Numbered from the stretch's first letter, positions 39,657-49,812 are shown. The stretch is DNA of 64,000 nucleotides from an uncultured Opitutales bacterium (GCA_937775295.1 CALKBZ010000013.1:62001-126000); one strand, 5' to 3'. Numbers and translations are program-made. The notes: generated from the letters alone by a model not told the origin.

Positions 39657-39914
39657 GATGGGTGGATGTTGAAGAGATACAGTGCCTGTATGAAGTGAAT
39701 CATCCTATTGTGTGGATGCGTTCGCTCCAGCTTAATCCTAGATTGTTCCGTCAGAAACCATGGAACAGAGACATCGTCATTCTGGCGTAACGAAGAATCC
39801 GACAACTCTCTGGCCTCTGATTTCTGCCTTCTGTTCTCTGATGACCCGCTCCAGTCTAATGTTTTGGGTGAAAACACACTCGCAGTTTGGCGTGCTTTGA
39901 CTATCTCAGTGATT

Positions 39915-40541
39915 ATGGTTTTGGAAATCTGTTTTATAGTAGTGCTCTCAATTGGAGTGGCGGCCTTGTTTTGGTTCATGGTTCGGCAGTCATCAGAGAA
40001 AATTGTGCGTCAATATCGCAAGATAGCGCAGCAACTAAAGGTTGATTTGACCGAGCCAACGCCACAGCTCGCGGGGTTTATTCGCGCGGAGCCATTTGTA
40101 CATGGCGTGTATCGTCAACGAGAGATTTCGATCTCTGTGCCGGGCAAAGGATTACAAAACACACGTCAGATTGAGACGATTATAAAAGTCAAAGTCGACG
40201 ACGAGTCATTTACATGGCAAATCACCGCGACGGGTTTGCTGGGGGGCTTTCGTCAACGTGACAGTGGCTCGAAGCAACCTTGGTTGAGCGGCGACTCATC
40301 GTTTGATTCTGCGATCGACGTGCGTACCAATGATGATGTTCAATTCGCGCGTATTTTCTACAGCGATCGCCGTGCGCTCATTGCCAAATTTTTGAAAGGT
40401 TCGAAGGGCACCATTGCATTGCGCGGTGGCGTGCTGTCTTTCTCTGAATTCGGTCTAATCGCGGATGATGCCAAGCGTGAGCGCTTTCTTGAGATTGCTG
40501 AGCTGCTGTGTGATTTGGCCGAGGTGGTGGAAGGTCGATAA
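39915..40541 (+). CDS. hypothetical membrane-anchored protein
   Basis: A 208-residue protein from the ATG at 39915, which begins MVLEICFIVVLSIGVAALFW, a clear N-terminal membrane anchor. The open frame extends back to 39708 but that part is non-hydrophobic and looks non-coding. The soluble domain contains repeated beta-type stretches (REISISVPGKGL, IIKVKVDDESFTW) and a charged C-terminal helix (DDAKRERFLEIAELLCDLAEVV). I recognise no family. It diverges from the lipoprotein gene at 39656. Confidence 0.65.
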   Translation: MVLEICFIVVLSIGVAALFWFMVRQSSEKIVRQYRKIAQQLKVDLTEPTPQLAGFIRAEPFVHGVYRQREISISVPGKGLQNTRQIETIIKVKVDDESFTWQITATGLLGGFRQRDSGSKQPWLSGDSSFDSAIDVRTNDDVQFARIFYSDRRALIAKFLKGSKGTIALRGGVLSFSEFGLIADDAKRERFLEIAELLCDLAEVVEGR

Positions 40542-40679
40542 GTTTCGCGTCGCTTGAATCCTCTGCTGATTCGATTAAACTGTTCGGTTCAATCAAATGA
40601 ATCAAAGAGCTAGGAGACTTGATGCATTCAGTTTTAGCTAAAATGATCTAATAAACCACAGCGCTCGCGCGTTCCTGCT

Positions 40680-42134
40680 ATGATGAAATCAATACGACTC
40701 CAATTCTTTACTGTTTGTCTCGCGACTCTAGCATCCGCGCAGCCAGCGATCACTGTCTATAACGAAAACTTCGGCGTGGTGCGCGATACCGTGTCGCTCG
40801 ATCTGAATGCGGGTCTCAGTGATGTCAGCTACAGTGGCGTGACCGCGCAACTCGAGCCCGAGTCGGTGATTTTACGTGATCCCAGCGGCGCGGTCGCGCT
40901 CAGTGTGGTCGAGCAGAGCTATCGTGGTGATCCAGTCGATCAGCAACGATTGCTGCAAATGTTCGAGGGCCAGTCAATTCGGTTTCTAAAGGTGGTGGAC
41001 GGCAAAGAGGTGATCGAGTCGGGTAAAATTATCCGTGCGCCTTCGATGATTATGACCAAGAATCAATACGGCAATCCGCAGCAAAAGCACTTGGAGCCGA
41101 TTATTCAAGTTGATGGCGAGCTGCAGACGCGGCTCCCAGGTGTGCCGCTCTTCCCCAGTCTTGGTGATGATTCGGTGCTGCAGCCAACGCTGTCATGGAA
41201 ACTACATTCTGACAGAAAAGCAGCCTTTGACGCCCAGCTCAGCTATTTGACCAATGGCATTTCGTGGAAGTCCGACTACAATCTAGTATTGCCCGAAAAG
41301 GGCGACGCGGTGACGCTCACGGGCTGGGTTTCGATTGAGAATAACACCGGCAAGACCTTTGAAGACGCAAAAATTAAATTGATCGCGGGCGATGTAAATA
41401 AGGTTGAACCACCACAGCAACTGCGTCGCGAAAAAGTCTACGCGATGGCGATGGCAGATAGCGCTGGAGGCGCGCCACAAGTCGAAGAAAAGAAGTTCGA
41501 CGAGTTTCACATGTATTCACTGCCGCTGACGACGACACTGCGAGATCGTGAAACCAAACAGGTGGAATTCGTCCGTGGTGAAAACGTACAAACCACGAAG
41601 CTCTATGTCTATGAGGGACTGAAGGCGAGCTACCGCGGCGGGATGAATCTTAATCAAAATTACGGCCAAAATGGGCAGCCAGACGTAGCGATTTACCGTG
41701 AACTTGAGAACTCAAAAGAAAACGGGCTAGGCGTGCCACTACCTGCAGGGCGTATGCGTTTTTATCGGATGGATGACGACGGTCAGCTCGAATTTACCGG
41801 CGAAAACACGATCGATCACACGCCAAAAAACGAGACCATCCGCGTCTATCTAGGCAACGCCTTCGACATCGTCGGCGAGCGCAAGCGCACGAATTTCTAC
41901 AAGCACCCGAGTCAGGATTTAATCCGCGAGACGTTTGAGATCGAGATCCGCAACCGCAGTGAAGAGACCGTGACCGTGAAAGTGGTGGAGCCGCTGTTTC
42001 GCTGGTCGAATTGGAAGATCCAAAAGCCAAGCCAAGTGTTTGAGAAGACCGATGCGCAAACCATTGATTTTCCGGTCACAGTGGATCCAGATGGCACGCA
42101 GACGGTGACTTATACAGTCGAGTATACTTGGTAG
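40680..42134 (+). CDS. DUF4139 domain-containing secreted protein
   Basis: A 484-residue protein with a signal peptide ([20 protein letters not shown]). The N-terminal part [20 protein letters not shown] with [17 protein letters not shown] is typical of the mucoidy-like/DUF4139 group. The central domain begins near [20 protein letters not shown] and includes [20 protein letters not shown]. The C-terminus is beta-rich ([12 protein letters not shown] equivalents). It is probably exported to the periplasm or surface. Function is unknown in the family. It converges with gmk across a repeat island. Confidence 0.9.
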   Translation: MMKSIRLQFFTVCLATLASAQPAITVYNENFGVVRDTVSLDLNAGLSDVSYSGVTAQLEPESVILRDPSGAVALSVVEQSYRGDPVDQQRLLQMFEGQSIRFLKVVDGKEVIESGKIIRAPSMIMTKNQYGNPQQKHLEPIIQVDGELQTRLPGVPLFPSLGDDSVLQPTLSWKLHSDRKAAFDAQLSYLTNGISWKSDYNLVLPEKGDAVTLTGWVSIENNTGKTFEDAKIKLIAGDVNKVEPPQQLRREKVYAMAMADSAGGAPQVEEKKFDEFHMYSLPLTTTLRDRETKQVEFVRGENVQTTKLYVYEGLKASYRGGMNLNQNYGQNGQPDVAIYRELENSKENGLGVPLPAGRMRFYRMDDDGQLEFTGENTIDHTPKNETIRVYLGNAFDIVGERKRTNFYKHPSQDLIRETFEIEIRNRSEETVTVKVVEPLFRWSNWKIQKPSQVFEKTDAQTIDFPVTVDPDGTQTVTYTVEYTW

Positions 42135-42229
42135 CGGCTTGGTGTTCTTATTGAAGCCAGGATCATACAATGGGAGGAAATCGCGAGATCAACCCGCTCG
42201 CTACGATGTTCGCTTCTGGCTCTTGTGAG

Positions 42230-42507
42230 GGACGACCTCCGTGTCGCCCGGGACCGCTGCGATATTTGTTTCTGGCATTTGGGAGGGATGACCTCCGTGT
42301 CGTCCGGGACCGCTGCGGGAGTGGCTTCTGGGCATTTGGGAGAGATGACCTCCGTGTCGTCCGGGACCGCTGCGGGAGTGGCTTCTGGGCATTTGGGAGG
42401 GATGACCTCCGTGTCGTCCGGTACCGCTGCGGGAGTGGCTTCTGGGCATTTGGGAGGGATGACCTCCGTGTCGTCCGGGGCCGCTGGGATATTCGCTTCT
42501 TGCTCTT
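42230..42507. repeat. 57-bp tandem repeat array (family C)
   Basis: About five copies of a unit with period 56-57 bp: GGGATGACCTCCGTGTCGTC, then CGGGACCGCTGCGGGAGTGG, then CTTCTGGGCATTTGG. The GACGACC...GGTCGTC words give each unit a palindromic centre. 57 is divisible by three, so long repetitive frames stay open on both strands (42163-42658), but I read them as non-coding. It leads straight into the 389-bp repeats. Confidence 0.95.
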
Positions 42508-43435
42508 GGGAGGGACGACCTCCGTGTCGTCCGGTACCGCTACGGGAGTGGCTGGCATGACTAACCGCCGACAGGGAATCTTGGATTTTAATGTTATTTC
42601 TAAACTGCTGGCGGTCGACACGGAGGTCGACCCTCCCCCAACAGAATCGCCGCCACATTAGGCACAGAGTGGTATTCCCTCGGTAAATGACGATGAACCT
42701 TTTTTTGTAGCGACTGGCTTTACGCCAGGATTCTCAGGGCAGTCCTGTGTGGGCGGTGGCTTTGCGGGCACTGTGATCTCGCGCAGAGGCGCTGAGGCGC
42801 TGAGTTTTTTCGGCCATGGCCTTTAGGCTCTGCGGATCTTGGGAGGGATGACCTTTGTGTCGTCCGGTACCGCTGCGATATTCGCTTCTGGCTCTTGGGA
42901 GGGACGACCTCCGTGTCGTCCGGTACCGCTACGGGAGTGGCTGGCATGACTAACCGCCGACAGGGAATCTTGGATTTTAATGTTATTTCTAAACTGCTGG
43001 CGGTCGACACGGAGGTCGACCCTCCCCCAACAGAATCGCCGCCACATTAGGCACAGAGTGGTATTCCCTCGGTAAATGACGATGAACCTTTTTTTGTAGC
43101 GACTGGCTTTACGCCAGGATTCTCAGGGCAGTCCTGTGTGGGCGGTGGCTTTGCGGGCACTGTGATCTCGCGCAGAGGCGCTGAGGCGCTGAGTTTTTTC
43201 GGCCATGGCCTTTAGGCTCTGCGGATCTTGGGAGGGATGACCTCTGTGTCGTCCGGTACCGCTGCGATATTCGCTTCTGGTCCTTGGGAGGGACGACCTC
43301 CGTGTCGTCCGGTACCGCTACGGGAGTGGCTGGCATGACTAACCGCCGACAGGGAATCTTGGATTTTAATGTTATTTCTAAAGCAGTTGCGGTCGACACG
43401 GAGGTCGACCCTCCCCAACAGAATCGGCCAACCCC
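42508..43435. repeat. 389-bp tandem repeats built from smaller repeat words
   Basis: A 389-bp unit occurs 2.4 times (unit starts near 42508, 42897 and 43286). Each unit is a mosaic. It has a family C word (GGGAGGGACGACCTCCGTG), a segment with CTGGCGGTCGACACGGAGG, a family B word (GTAGCGACTGGCTTTACGCC), a family D word (TCTCGCGCAGAGGCGCTGAGGCGC) and another family C word. Copies are nearly identical, so duplication is recent. Further family G and B words follow at 43450-43530 before gmk. Confidence 0.95.
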
Positions 43436-43565
43436 AACAGATTAGCCCAACCCCGACGGAATCGCGAGATCGACCCGCTCGCTACGATATTTGCGTTGCT
43501 GCCGTACATGTTGTAGCGACTGGCTGTATGCCAGGACCATATCAACTATCTTGAAAGCGGGCCTA

Positions 43566-44171
43566 CTACGCCCGCTGCGCTTTTTCGTCGAAGTAGATCT
43601 TTTGTAGCGCAAGGAAGTCTTCGCCACGTGATCCGCTCAGAATCGTATGGTCGTAGAGTTCGTGTTGCTGCATTTCGGCGGTGGCGACTTGCATGCGGCG
43701 CTGGATCTCGTCTTCGGCGTCCGTCGCACGGCCACGCAGGCGTTGCTCCAGCTCTTCCAGTGTGCGGGGCATGATAAAGACAGTGACGACGTGGCCCTTG
43801 AGCAGTGGGTCGGTCAGCGCGGTTTGGCGCATTTGCGCGGCGCCTTGCACGTCGATGTTGAGCAGCAGATCGGTGCCGATCGCGAGTTTGTCCTGCACCT
43901 CGCTCTTGAGCGTGCCGTAGATATTGCCGTGCACGTGGGCGTATTCGTAGAAATGCTCGGTTTTGATTTTTTCTTCGAAAGTTGCGTGGTCGAAGAAGTA
44001 ATAGTCGACGTGGTCTGTTTCACCTGCGCGTGGCTGGCGGGTGGTGGAGGTCACGACGCGCCAAAGCTCGGGCACTTCAGCGAGCATACGGTCGCAGAGT
44101 GTGGTTTTGCCACTACCGGCGGGGCCGGAAACAATGATCAGTAAGCCAGTCTGGGAAACGTTGATGTCCAC
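43566..44171 (-). CDS. gmk: guanylate kinase
   Basis: Phosphorylates GMP to GDP in nucleotide synthesis. The 201-residue protein starts at a GTG (44171) since no ATG precedes the P-loop GPAGSGKT (16-23). The GMP-binding block follows: [20 protein letters not shown] and [17 protein letters not shown]. The lid is rich in Arg ([20 protein letters not shown]). Length is normal. It starts 5 bp after the stop of an upstream membrane-protein gene, so they are probably one transcript. Confidence 0.94.
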   Translation of the reverse strand: MDINVSQTGLLIIVSGPAGSGKTTLCDRMLAEVPELWRVVTSTTRQPRAGETDHVDYYFFDHATFEEKIKTEHFYEYAHVHGNIYGTLKSEVQDKLAIGTDLLLNIDVQGAAQMRQTALTDPLLKGHVVTVFIMPRTLEELEQRLRGRATDAEDEIQRRMQVATAEMQQHELYDHTILSGSRGEDFLALQKIYFDEKAQRA

Positions 44172-44176
44172 GGTAT

Positions 44177-44713
44177 TTAATATGTGAATGCAACGCCGAT
44201 TAGCAACAGTCCGTAAGCAACAAAGGCGCCGCCGAAGAGTTTAGGACGGCGCTCTGTTTTGTAGAGCCATTCAAAGAAGTCGCGCAGTTTATAGGGATTT
44301 GCGCCGAGGATCAGTGACACAACAATGGCGACATACACAAAAGTGACTAAAAATAGGCGTGCTTGCGGCAGTTGCATGTAAGCGGCGTCTAGTAGCACGC
44401 CGGCCGTCATGAGGATGAGCGCTGCCAAGCCGCGCACGGCGAGAAAGTCGGGTACGTAGTAGAATGAGCCGAGCGCAGTGACGAGAAAGATGATAAATAA
44501 GATGTTTTTATATTGCCCGAAATCGGCAGGGCCTAAGTGCAGCACTTTGTAGAGGAACCATGCGGCGGCGGCGCCGAGCAAGACAAAGGCGGCTACCTGC
44601 GAACGCGGAAAGGCCTGGGTGCTCTTGGCAGTTTTCATGCCGTGCCAAAAATAGTGACCGCCGAAGACGAGAAGGATGATTCCAGTGTAAAGTGTGGCTT
44701 GAAAAAGTGTCAT
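44177..44713 (-). CDS. hypothetical membrane protein
   Basis: A 178-residue protein from the ATG at 44713 ([20 protein letters not shown]). The open frame reaches back to 45001 but that part overlaps the divergent HAD gene and lacks features. Five to six hydrophobic segments are visible (for example [73 protein letters not shown]). It is followed immediately by gmk. No family recognised. Confidence 0.75.
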   Translation of the reverse strand: MTLFQATLYTGIILLVFGGHYFWHGMKTAKSTQAFPRSQVAAFVLLGAAAAWFLYKVLHLGPADFGQYKNILFIIFLVTALGSFYYVPDFLAVRGLAALILMTAGVLLDAAYMQLPQARLFLVTFVYVAIVVSLILGANPYKLRDFFEWLYKTERRPKLFGGAFVAYGLLLIGVAFTY

Positions 44714-44840
44714 GGTAAAAGGGCTGATCACTAATATGTGATCGTTGCTAGGTAATGGGTAATGGCTGTGGCGGCAGGTTAAAGCAAAAAAAAACCAGAC
44801 GGGATTTGTCAGACTGTAAATCAGTGGGCAATAAAGGTGT

Positions 44841-45506
44841 ATGGATTTAAAACTCGCAGGTTCAGTGCACTCGATCGATTTGATCGTATTTGATTGTGAT
44901 GGGGTGCTACTCGATACGGTAGCAGCGAAGATTGAGGCCTTTCGCCGTTGGGTGCCAGCAGCGCATGCCGAGCAGCGTGAAGCCTTTATGGCGATTGTCA
45001 TGGCCGGCTTTGGTCAGAGCCGTACTTTTCATATCGAGCGTTTTTACCGCGAGCTGCTGCATCAACAGCCAGATCAAGTATTTTTAGATGCCGAGGTCGC
45101 GCGCTTTACCGATATTTGTGAGCCTTTGTGCGCTGAAGCAGCGTGGCGCACGGGTTCGCGTGAGTTTGTGCGGGCCTGCTATGCTGCGGAGATCCCGCGC
45201 TATGTGTTGTCTGGCGTGCCGCAGGCGCCTCTAGAGCAGCTGTTGGCTTCGGCGGGCGGCACAGATTTATTCGACGTGATCATTGGCTCGCCACCGGGAA
45301 AGCCCGAAAGTATGGCGCGTATTCTTGCTGAGACTGATATGCCTGCGCATCGCACGCTATTTATTGGCGATGCAAATGCCGATCACGTTGCGGCGCTACA
45401 TGTGGGCGCGCATTTTGTTTATTTCCCATCCGAGGCACAGCGGCCCGAGGCAGCGGTTGCGACTGAGGTCAGTGACCTGCGACAACTATTAGTTGAAACG
45501 GAATAA
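44841..45506 (+). CDS. HAD-superfamily hydrolase
   Basis: A 221-residue HAD phosphatase. Motif I is [11 protein letters not shown] with Asp18 and Asp20, motif II is the Ser of YVLSGVPQ, motif III is the Lys of [10 protein letters not shown], and motif IV is [12 protein letters not shown]. An alpha-helical cap lies between about 25 and 95. It belongs to the phosphoglycolate phosphatase/beta-phosphoglucomutase branch; the cap sequence does not reveal the substrate. It diverges from the membrane-protein gene at 44713. Confidence 0.85.
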   Translation: MDLKLAGSVHSIDLIVFDCDGVLLDTVAAKIEAFRRWVPAAHAEQREAFMAIVMAGFGQSRTFHIERFYRELLHQQPDQVFLDAEVARFTDICEPLCAEAAWRTGSREFVRACYAAEIPRYVLSGVPQAPLEQLLASAGGTDLFDVIIGSPPGKPESMARILAETDMPAHRTLFIGDANADHVAALHVGAHFVYFPSEAQRPEAAVATEVSDLRQLLVETE

Positions 45507-45714
45507 AGCGTGTTAGCCCATGGATTTTTAATTCCAGGTGCAAGGGATCTTGCGGAATGATGCATTGCCCGTTTTCTGCGGGTGACGAATTCTGAGCACT
45601 GCTTAGTTCTACTTTCCGCCTGATAGAGTTTTTGTTTGGGGCGATTTTACAGTGATCGCAGGGGCGCCGTTTTTGTGTGCAGCTGTAGGGGCTGTTCGCA
45701 TGACTGGCAGTTAT

Positions 45715-45778
45715 AGGAGTGTGGGCGACCCGCCCACGTTGAGACGTTGTTGATGCAAACGAGGGCGAGTCGGCGTCA
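45715..45778. repeat. single family A repeat copy
   Basis: AGGAGTGTGGGCGACCCGCCCACG followed at about 30 bp by GAGGGCGAGTCGGCG: one decayed copy of the palindromic pair that builds the 116-bp array at 9427-9962. It lies in the 273-bp gap between the convergent HAD and TraB-like genes. The rest of the gap shows no feature. Confidence 0.8.
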
Positions 45779-45779
45779 A

Positions 45780-46670
45780 TCAGTTTTGGCTACTGATCGC
45801 TGCCTTTTGGCTACTCATTTTTACTGACTCAACCGAGTAGCCTTGGTCTCTCAGTAATTTCAGGATGCCATCTTCGCCCGCCGCATGCGCGACGCCGACC
45901 AGTACAAATTCGATCTCAGGACTTTTCAGGAAGGCGGTGATTTGTGGAATCCAACGGAGGTTGCGGTCGGCTAGTATCGTCGCGTAGAGTTCCGAATAGT
46001 TCTGCATGTCTGAGATAAACAGCGCTTCGATCTCTGCGAGATCACCCCCTCGCCATGCGCCGATGAGTTGGTCAAACAACTCTTTCACGTGCGCAAGGTC
46101 TTCGAGTCCGTAGCGCACCAGCTCATCTTCCATACCATCGCCCATTGTGGTGATTAGGTCGATTTGAAATTCGGGCGTCTCCAGAGATCGTACCGGCTTG
46201 TTATCTTTTAATCCAAGCGCATGATAATGCATATCGACCCCTTGCTGTGAGACGCCTGCTTTGCTGAGTTCTTGCATCATGAGCATCATCATCACCACCC
46301 CAGGTTTGATACTGCTGAGCTTGTCGATTGGTAAACCACTTTTTAAACCCTGCGCTGCGAGTGCCTGATACGTCTCTGCGGAAAGCACGCTTTTCAGGTT
46401 AAGTCCATCTGTGTAGCTCGCTTTGGCCAATAGTTGCATCGCAAATGCGGGATCTTGCGCGGCAGCCGGATCGATTTCGAACACCAGTGTGTCTGAGACG
46501 GCATAGGCTGAGTCGAACTCTGTCGGTAGTGGGTAATCGGTGGGGCGCAAGACATGGCATGTCCCGCCGATGTAGAGGAATTGCTCGCCCTTGGAGATTT
46601 TCCAGACCGAGCTCTCGGCTAGAAGAAAACTGGGGAGGAGGACAAGAATTAGTGCAATCGTTTGTAACAT
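45780..46670 (-). CDS. TraB/GumN family protein
   Basis: A 296-residue exported protein; the signal peptide MLQTIALILVLLPSFLLAES is clear. The TraB/GumN (Tiki-like) fold is recognised from SVWKISKGEQFLYIGGTCHV with GGTCH in place of the usual GTxH, VFEIDPAAAQ, and the C-terminal VLVGVAHAAGEDGILKLLRDQGY containing the second conserved His. Members are thought to be metal-dependent proteases, but few are tested. Expected location is periplasm or outer membrane. A GCCAxxCG-type repeat gap separates it from the next gene. Confidence 0.88.
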   Translation of the reverse strand: MLQTIALILVLLPSFLLAESSVWKISKGEQFLYIGGTCHVLRPTDYPLPTEFDSAYAVSDTLVFEIDPAAAQDPAFAMQLLAKASYTDGLNLKSVLSAETYQALAAQGLKSGLPIDKLSSIKPGVVMMMLMMQELSKAGVSQQGVDMHYHALGLKDNKPVRSLETPEFQIDLITTMGDGMEDELVRYGLEDLAHVKELFDQLIGAWRGGDLAEIEALFISDMQNYSELYATILADRNLRWIPQITAFLKSPEIEFVLVGVAHAAGEDGILKLLRDQGYSVESVKMSSQKAAISSQN

Positions 46671-46951
46671 GGTGTAAGTATGGATAGCTGCGCGTTAATT
46701 TTCAAGAGTTAGTGTGGTCTCTGTCGTGAGTCGGGAGGGGCCGAGCGAGTGCCTACAGTTTGATGCGTGGGGAACTGGCTTTACGCTAGGAATTGGCTCG
46801 CCCCCAAAGACATAACAACGGGATAAACCCGCTCGCTACACAGATCGGAGTCTCCGCCCGCATCTTTTGTCGCGAATTGGCGACAATTCGCGCGGAGGTC
46901 GAAAGCGGGCGAAGGACTGAAGATCAAATTTCAAGCCTCCCTTCGCAGGTC
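46671..46951. repeat. repeat-containing gap (families B and G)
   Basis: No gene is supported in this 281-bp gap. It contains ACTGGCTTTACGCTAGGAAT (family B, about 46770), ACGGGATAAACCCGCTCGCT (family G, about 46818) and ATTGGCGACAATTCGCGCGG (about 46876). The words are scattered rather than tandem. Confidence 0.6.
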
Positions 46952-47689
46952 TCACTGGACGGGCCGCTTATACCAAAATCCGCAGAGCCTGCGGGAGCGC
47001 ACTGCAATCGGCAACAGCATCATAAAAAAGACCAAGCTGAGCATTTTTGGGCCACTATACCAGTGTAACTTGCGCGCCGATGTGCGTGCGGCGGGTTGAG
47101 TGATAATGTCAAAGCTCAAGCCATGTGCTCGGCCCCATTTGCGCAGTAGCCTTGATAGCCGCACTTCCTCGCTGGCATAGAGTTTTTGATCAAACCCGCG
47201 GACGGCCTCAAACGCATCGCGTCGGCAAAAGAAAAAGCTTCCCGCGGCGGTGCGGGTGAAGGTTGAAATCCGCCTCCATGTGGCGATCCCTAAGCGGCCA
47301 AGCACTCCGATTTGTTGAGTGTTTTCAAATTCGATGATGGCGCCACCACCGCAGCTGCCAGTTGCGAGTTGACGCAATGCTTCGGCCAAGAGTTCGGCGG
47401 AGATGCGCGTGTCGGCATCGACAAAAATCAGCTGCTTCCCACGGCTGGCTTGCGCGCCAGTATTGCGCGCGCGAGCGATTTGATTGATCGGCTCGAACAC
47501 CACTAGATCAGTGCCTGCCGCAGTGGCTATGGCAGTGGTGCCGTCGGTGGAGTTGTTATCGACTACGATACATTCGCCAGTGAGTCGCTGCGCGAGCATC
47601 GCCGTGTGAATTGCGCGGAGGGTCGCAGGTAGCTCCGCCTCCTCATTGTAGGCGGGGATGATGATCGAGTAGTCTGGCGGTGTCGGCAT
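46952..47689 (-). CDS. family 2 glycosyltransferase
   Basis: A 245-residue GT-A-fold enzyme from the ATG at 47689 (MPTPPDYSIIIPAYNEEAEL). The frame continues upstream to 47821 with non-conserved basic residues. The N-terminal sugar-nucleotide block IIIPAYNEEAELPATLRAI, then VVDNNSTDGTTAIA and the DxD-like FVDADTRISAELL, are typical. A C-terminal hydrophobic stretch (MLSLVFFMMLLPIAV) may attach it to the membrane. Acceptor and donor sugars are unknown. It follows the YkoF-like gene by 136 bp on the same strand. Confidence 0.85.
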   Translation of the reverse strand: MPTPPDYSIIIPAYNEEAELPATLRAIHTAMLAQRLTGECIVVDNNSTDGTTAIATAAGTDLVVFEPINQIARARNTGAQASRGKQLIFVDADTRISAELLAEALRQLATGSCGGGAIIEFENTQQIGVLGRLGIATWRRISTFTRTAAGSFFFCRRDAFEAVRGFDQKLYASEEVRLSRLLRKWGRAHGLSFDIITQPAARTSARKLHWYSGPKMLSLVFFMMLLPIAVRSRRLCGFWYKRPVQ

Positions 47690-47825
47690 GCCAGCAAGAT
47701 GGTTGAAGGCCACCAAAAATGCAACGTGTTGACGAGAAATCCTGACGGGTCGTTTGGGCATCGGGACGATACCCCATCTGTCGATCGGAAATAGTGGAGA
47801 GATCACGTCCCCGTGGTCCAACTTG

Positions 47826-48125
47826 CTAGCGTCGGCCAGCGGCTCGTGCCGGTAGTGGGGCGGCGTTGCTCATGGAGGTGTTCACCATGATCGGGTGCTT
47901 TGCGGCCACGGCTTGGTAAGCGGATTGCAGGGCAAGCCAAACGGCGGCGGCCTCACCCCATACGACGGTCGACATCGTGCCAGTGTCGCGATCAATGCCT
48001 GTTGCATCCAGCGCGTCGACGTAAGCGTGCACCGCTTCGCGCACTTGGCCGTCGAGAGCGTAAACGGAGACTTGAACAGAGATGATCGGGTCGGTTTTTG
48101 GCAGTGGCAGTGGAGCTTGTGTCAT
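47826..48125 (-). CDS. YkoF-like thiamine/HMP-binding domain protein
   Basis: A 99-residue protein from the ATG at 48125 (MTQAPLPLPKTDPIISVQVS). The fold is recognised from ISVQVSVYALDGQVREAVHA, then GTMSTVVWGEAAAVWLAL, and the ending PIMVNTSMSNA. YkoF-type domains bind thiamine or its pyrimidine part. Partner transporter genes are absent here, so the physiological role is open. The small size fits one YkoF domain. Confidence 0.75.
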   Translation of the reverse strand: MTQAPLPLPKTDPIISVQVSVYALDGQVREAVHAYVDALDATGIDRDTGTMSTVVWGEAAAVWLALQSAYQAVAAKHPIMVNTSMSNAAPLPARAAGRR

Positions 48126-48522
48126 GATTTCTAGCTGAAGGATTGCGTCGTGCGCTGTCACTCCTTGTTTTAGATGTAGCTGTGGAACAATTCACGTGGA
48201 ACATTGTAATTCCTTTGTGAGTCAGTGTTTTTTCGCACTCTTTAGTTATTTGGACCTCCGTGGAACATTGAGCGTGGAACATTTATTTTTTTCGCACTCG
48301 TATGGGAGGGACCACGCGGAGGTGGTCCCTCGCTTCGTGGAGTGAACCGGGGAGGGACGAGTAACATGCCCTGCAGGGTGCTCCGCCTCGTCCGCGGATG
48401 GCTGAGTCGTTTCGCTCTACGTGTGGATGCGCAGGCACAAAAAAGCCCGCGATGACTCGCGGGCTTTTGTTTAAATGAGCAATGAGCACTCTGGCTGCTG
48501 TTTACTGGTCGCTGTCCGTAAA
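48126..48522. other. gap with GTGGAACA repeats and family C hairpin
   Basis: No gene is supported. Four copies of GTGGAACA lie at 48182-48189, 48196-48203, 48260-48267 and 48274-48281. The second is part of CACGTGGAACA, which matches 11 of 16 bases of the parS sites in mnmG. Then 48301-48350 holds GGGAGGGACCACGCGGAGGTGGTCCCTC (a palindromic family C word). A terminator ends the gap on the pdhC side. Confidence 0.55.
48438..48473 (-). terminator. intrinsic terminator after pdhC
   Basis: AAAAAAGCCCGCGATGACTCGCGGGCTTTTGTTT: a 9-bp GC-rich stem (AGCCCGCGA/TCGCGGGCT) with A-run and T-run. It lies about 50 bp beyond the pdhC stop on the minus strand and would terminate the pdh operon. Confidence 0.88.
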
Positions 48523-49812
48523 CTACACCAGCATTGTGGCAGGCGCTTCAAGGATTGCCTTGAGGGCTTGCAGATACTGTGCGCCGACTGCGCCGTCGAT
48601 GGTGCGGTGGTCGCCTGAGAGGCCGATCTTCATGACTTGGCCAACGACGATCTCGTCGTTCTCATTCACCACTGGCTTCTTGATGGTCGCGCCGATACTG
48701 AGAATTGCAGCGTTGTTCGGGTTGATGATGCCGTAGAAGTCGGAGATGCCGAACATGCCGAGGTTAGTCACCGTCAAGGTGGAGCCGCTCATTTCGTTTG
48801 GAGTGAGTTTCTTGCCGCGTGCCTTCTTAATCAGAACCTTTGCTTCTGCGCCGATTTCGCGCAGACCTTTGGTCTCGGCGTTACGGATCACCGGAGTGAC
48901 GAGGCCGTCGTCAATCGCGACGCCGAATGCGAGATGCACGTTGGCGTGTTGCTTGATGGTGTCACCTTCCCAAGAGCGATTGATCGCAGGGACGCGGCGC
49001 GCCGCTTCAGCGGCGGCCTTTAGAGTGAGGTCGTTGACGGAGAACTTTGCGCCACCTTGTTCAGGTGGAAGGTTCGCCAGGTTCGCGTTGAGCTCTGCGC
49101 GAAGCTTGGCAAGTGGAGCGCCATTGACTTCGATCTGTAGGTAAAAGTGCGGTGCCTGTGTCTTGGATGCGACGAGTGCCTTACCGATGCTCTTACGCAT
49201 GTTGGAAACTGGGATCACTAACTCTTCGAGTGTCGCAGCGGGTGCCGCGGCTGGAGCGCTGGCAGCGGCAGCAGGAGCTGCGGCGACTGGCTTTGCGTTG
49301 AGCACGTCCTCCTTAACGATACGTCCACCCGGGCCGGAGCCATGGATGGTTGCGAGGTCGAGGCCCTTTTCGGCTGCGATTTTCTTGGCCAGTGGAGAGG
49401 CTTTGATGCGTCCGCCGGTGCTTGCGACTGGAGCTGCGACTGGTGCTGGTGCTGGTGCTGGAGCTGCAACGACTGGTTCGGGAGCGGCGGCTGTTGTTTC
49501 GGCTACAGGTGCTGGTGCAGCGGGTGCTTCAGCCTTTGCTGGTGCAGCGCTTTTGGCAGCTGGTGCTTCTTCGCCAGCTTCGCCGATCGCAGCGATGGGA
49601 TCGCCGACCACGACTTCGTCACCCTCGCCACAGTAGCGCTTGAGCAGGATGCCGTCGTCGAAGCATTCGACTTCCATCGTTGCTTTGTCGGTTTCAATTT
49701 CAGCGATCATGTCACCGTTGCTGATAGAATCGCCAACGTTTTTGAGCCAGCGGACCAGCGTGCCCACCGTCATGGTGTCGCTGAGTTTGGGCATATCAAT
49801 TAGAGTAGCCAT
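48523..49812 (-). CDS. pdhC: pyruvate dehydrogenase E2, dihydrolipoamide acetyltransferase
   Basis: Core of the pyruvate dehydrogenase complex. The 429-residue protein has one lipoyl domain (1-80) with the lipoylated Lys43 in EIETDKATMEVE. A long Ala/Pro linker follows (about 85-150), then an E1/E3-binding domain (KASPLAKKIAAEKGLDLATI). The catalytic acyltransferase domain ends with GDHRTIDGAVGAQYLQALK, with the active His/Asp. A single lipoyl domain and Ala/Pro linker are normal for this type. It is the last gene of pdhA-pdhB-pdhC; no lpdA (E3) is in the window. Confidence 0.95.
   Translation of the reverse strand: MATLIDMPKLSDTMTVGTLVRWLKNVGDSISNGDMIAEIETDKATMEVECFDDGILLKRYCGEGDEVVVGDPIAAIGEAGEEAPAAKSAAPAKAEAPAAPAPVAETTAAAPEPVVAAPAPAPAPVAAPVASTGGRIKASPLAKKIAAEKGLDLATIHGSGPGGRIVKEDVLNAKPVAAAPAAAASAPAAAPAATLEELVIPVSNMRKSIGKALVASKTQAPHFYLQIEVNGAPLAKLRAELNANLANLPPEQGGAKFSVNDLTLKAAAEAARRVPAINRSWEGDTIKQHANVHLAFGVAIDDGLVTPVIRNAETKGLREIGAEAKVLIKKARGKKLTPNEMSGSTLTVTNLGMFGISDFYGIINPNNAAILSIGATIKKPVVNENDEIVVGQVMKIGLSGDHRTIDGAVGAQYLQALKAILEAPATMLV

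Noticed and set aside
42163-42658. Long repetitive frames on both strands (Arg/Pro/Ser- and Gly/Val-rich)
   Set aside because: Open only because the 57-bp unit is a multiple of three; they run across repeat borders and lack other protein character.
44714-45001. Upstream extension of the membrane-protein gene at 44177
   Set aside because: It overlaps the divergent HAD gene and has no hydrophobic or conserved pattern; the ATG at 44713 fits better.
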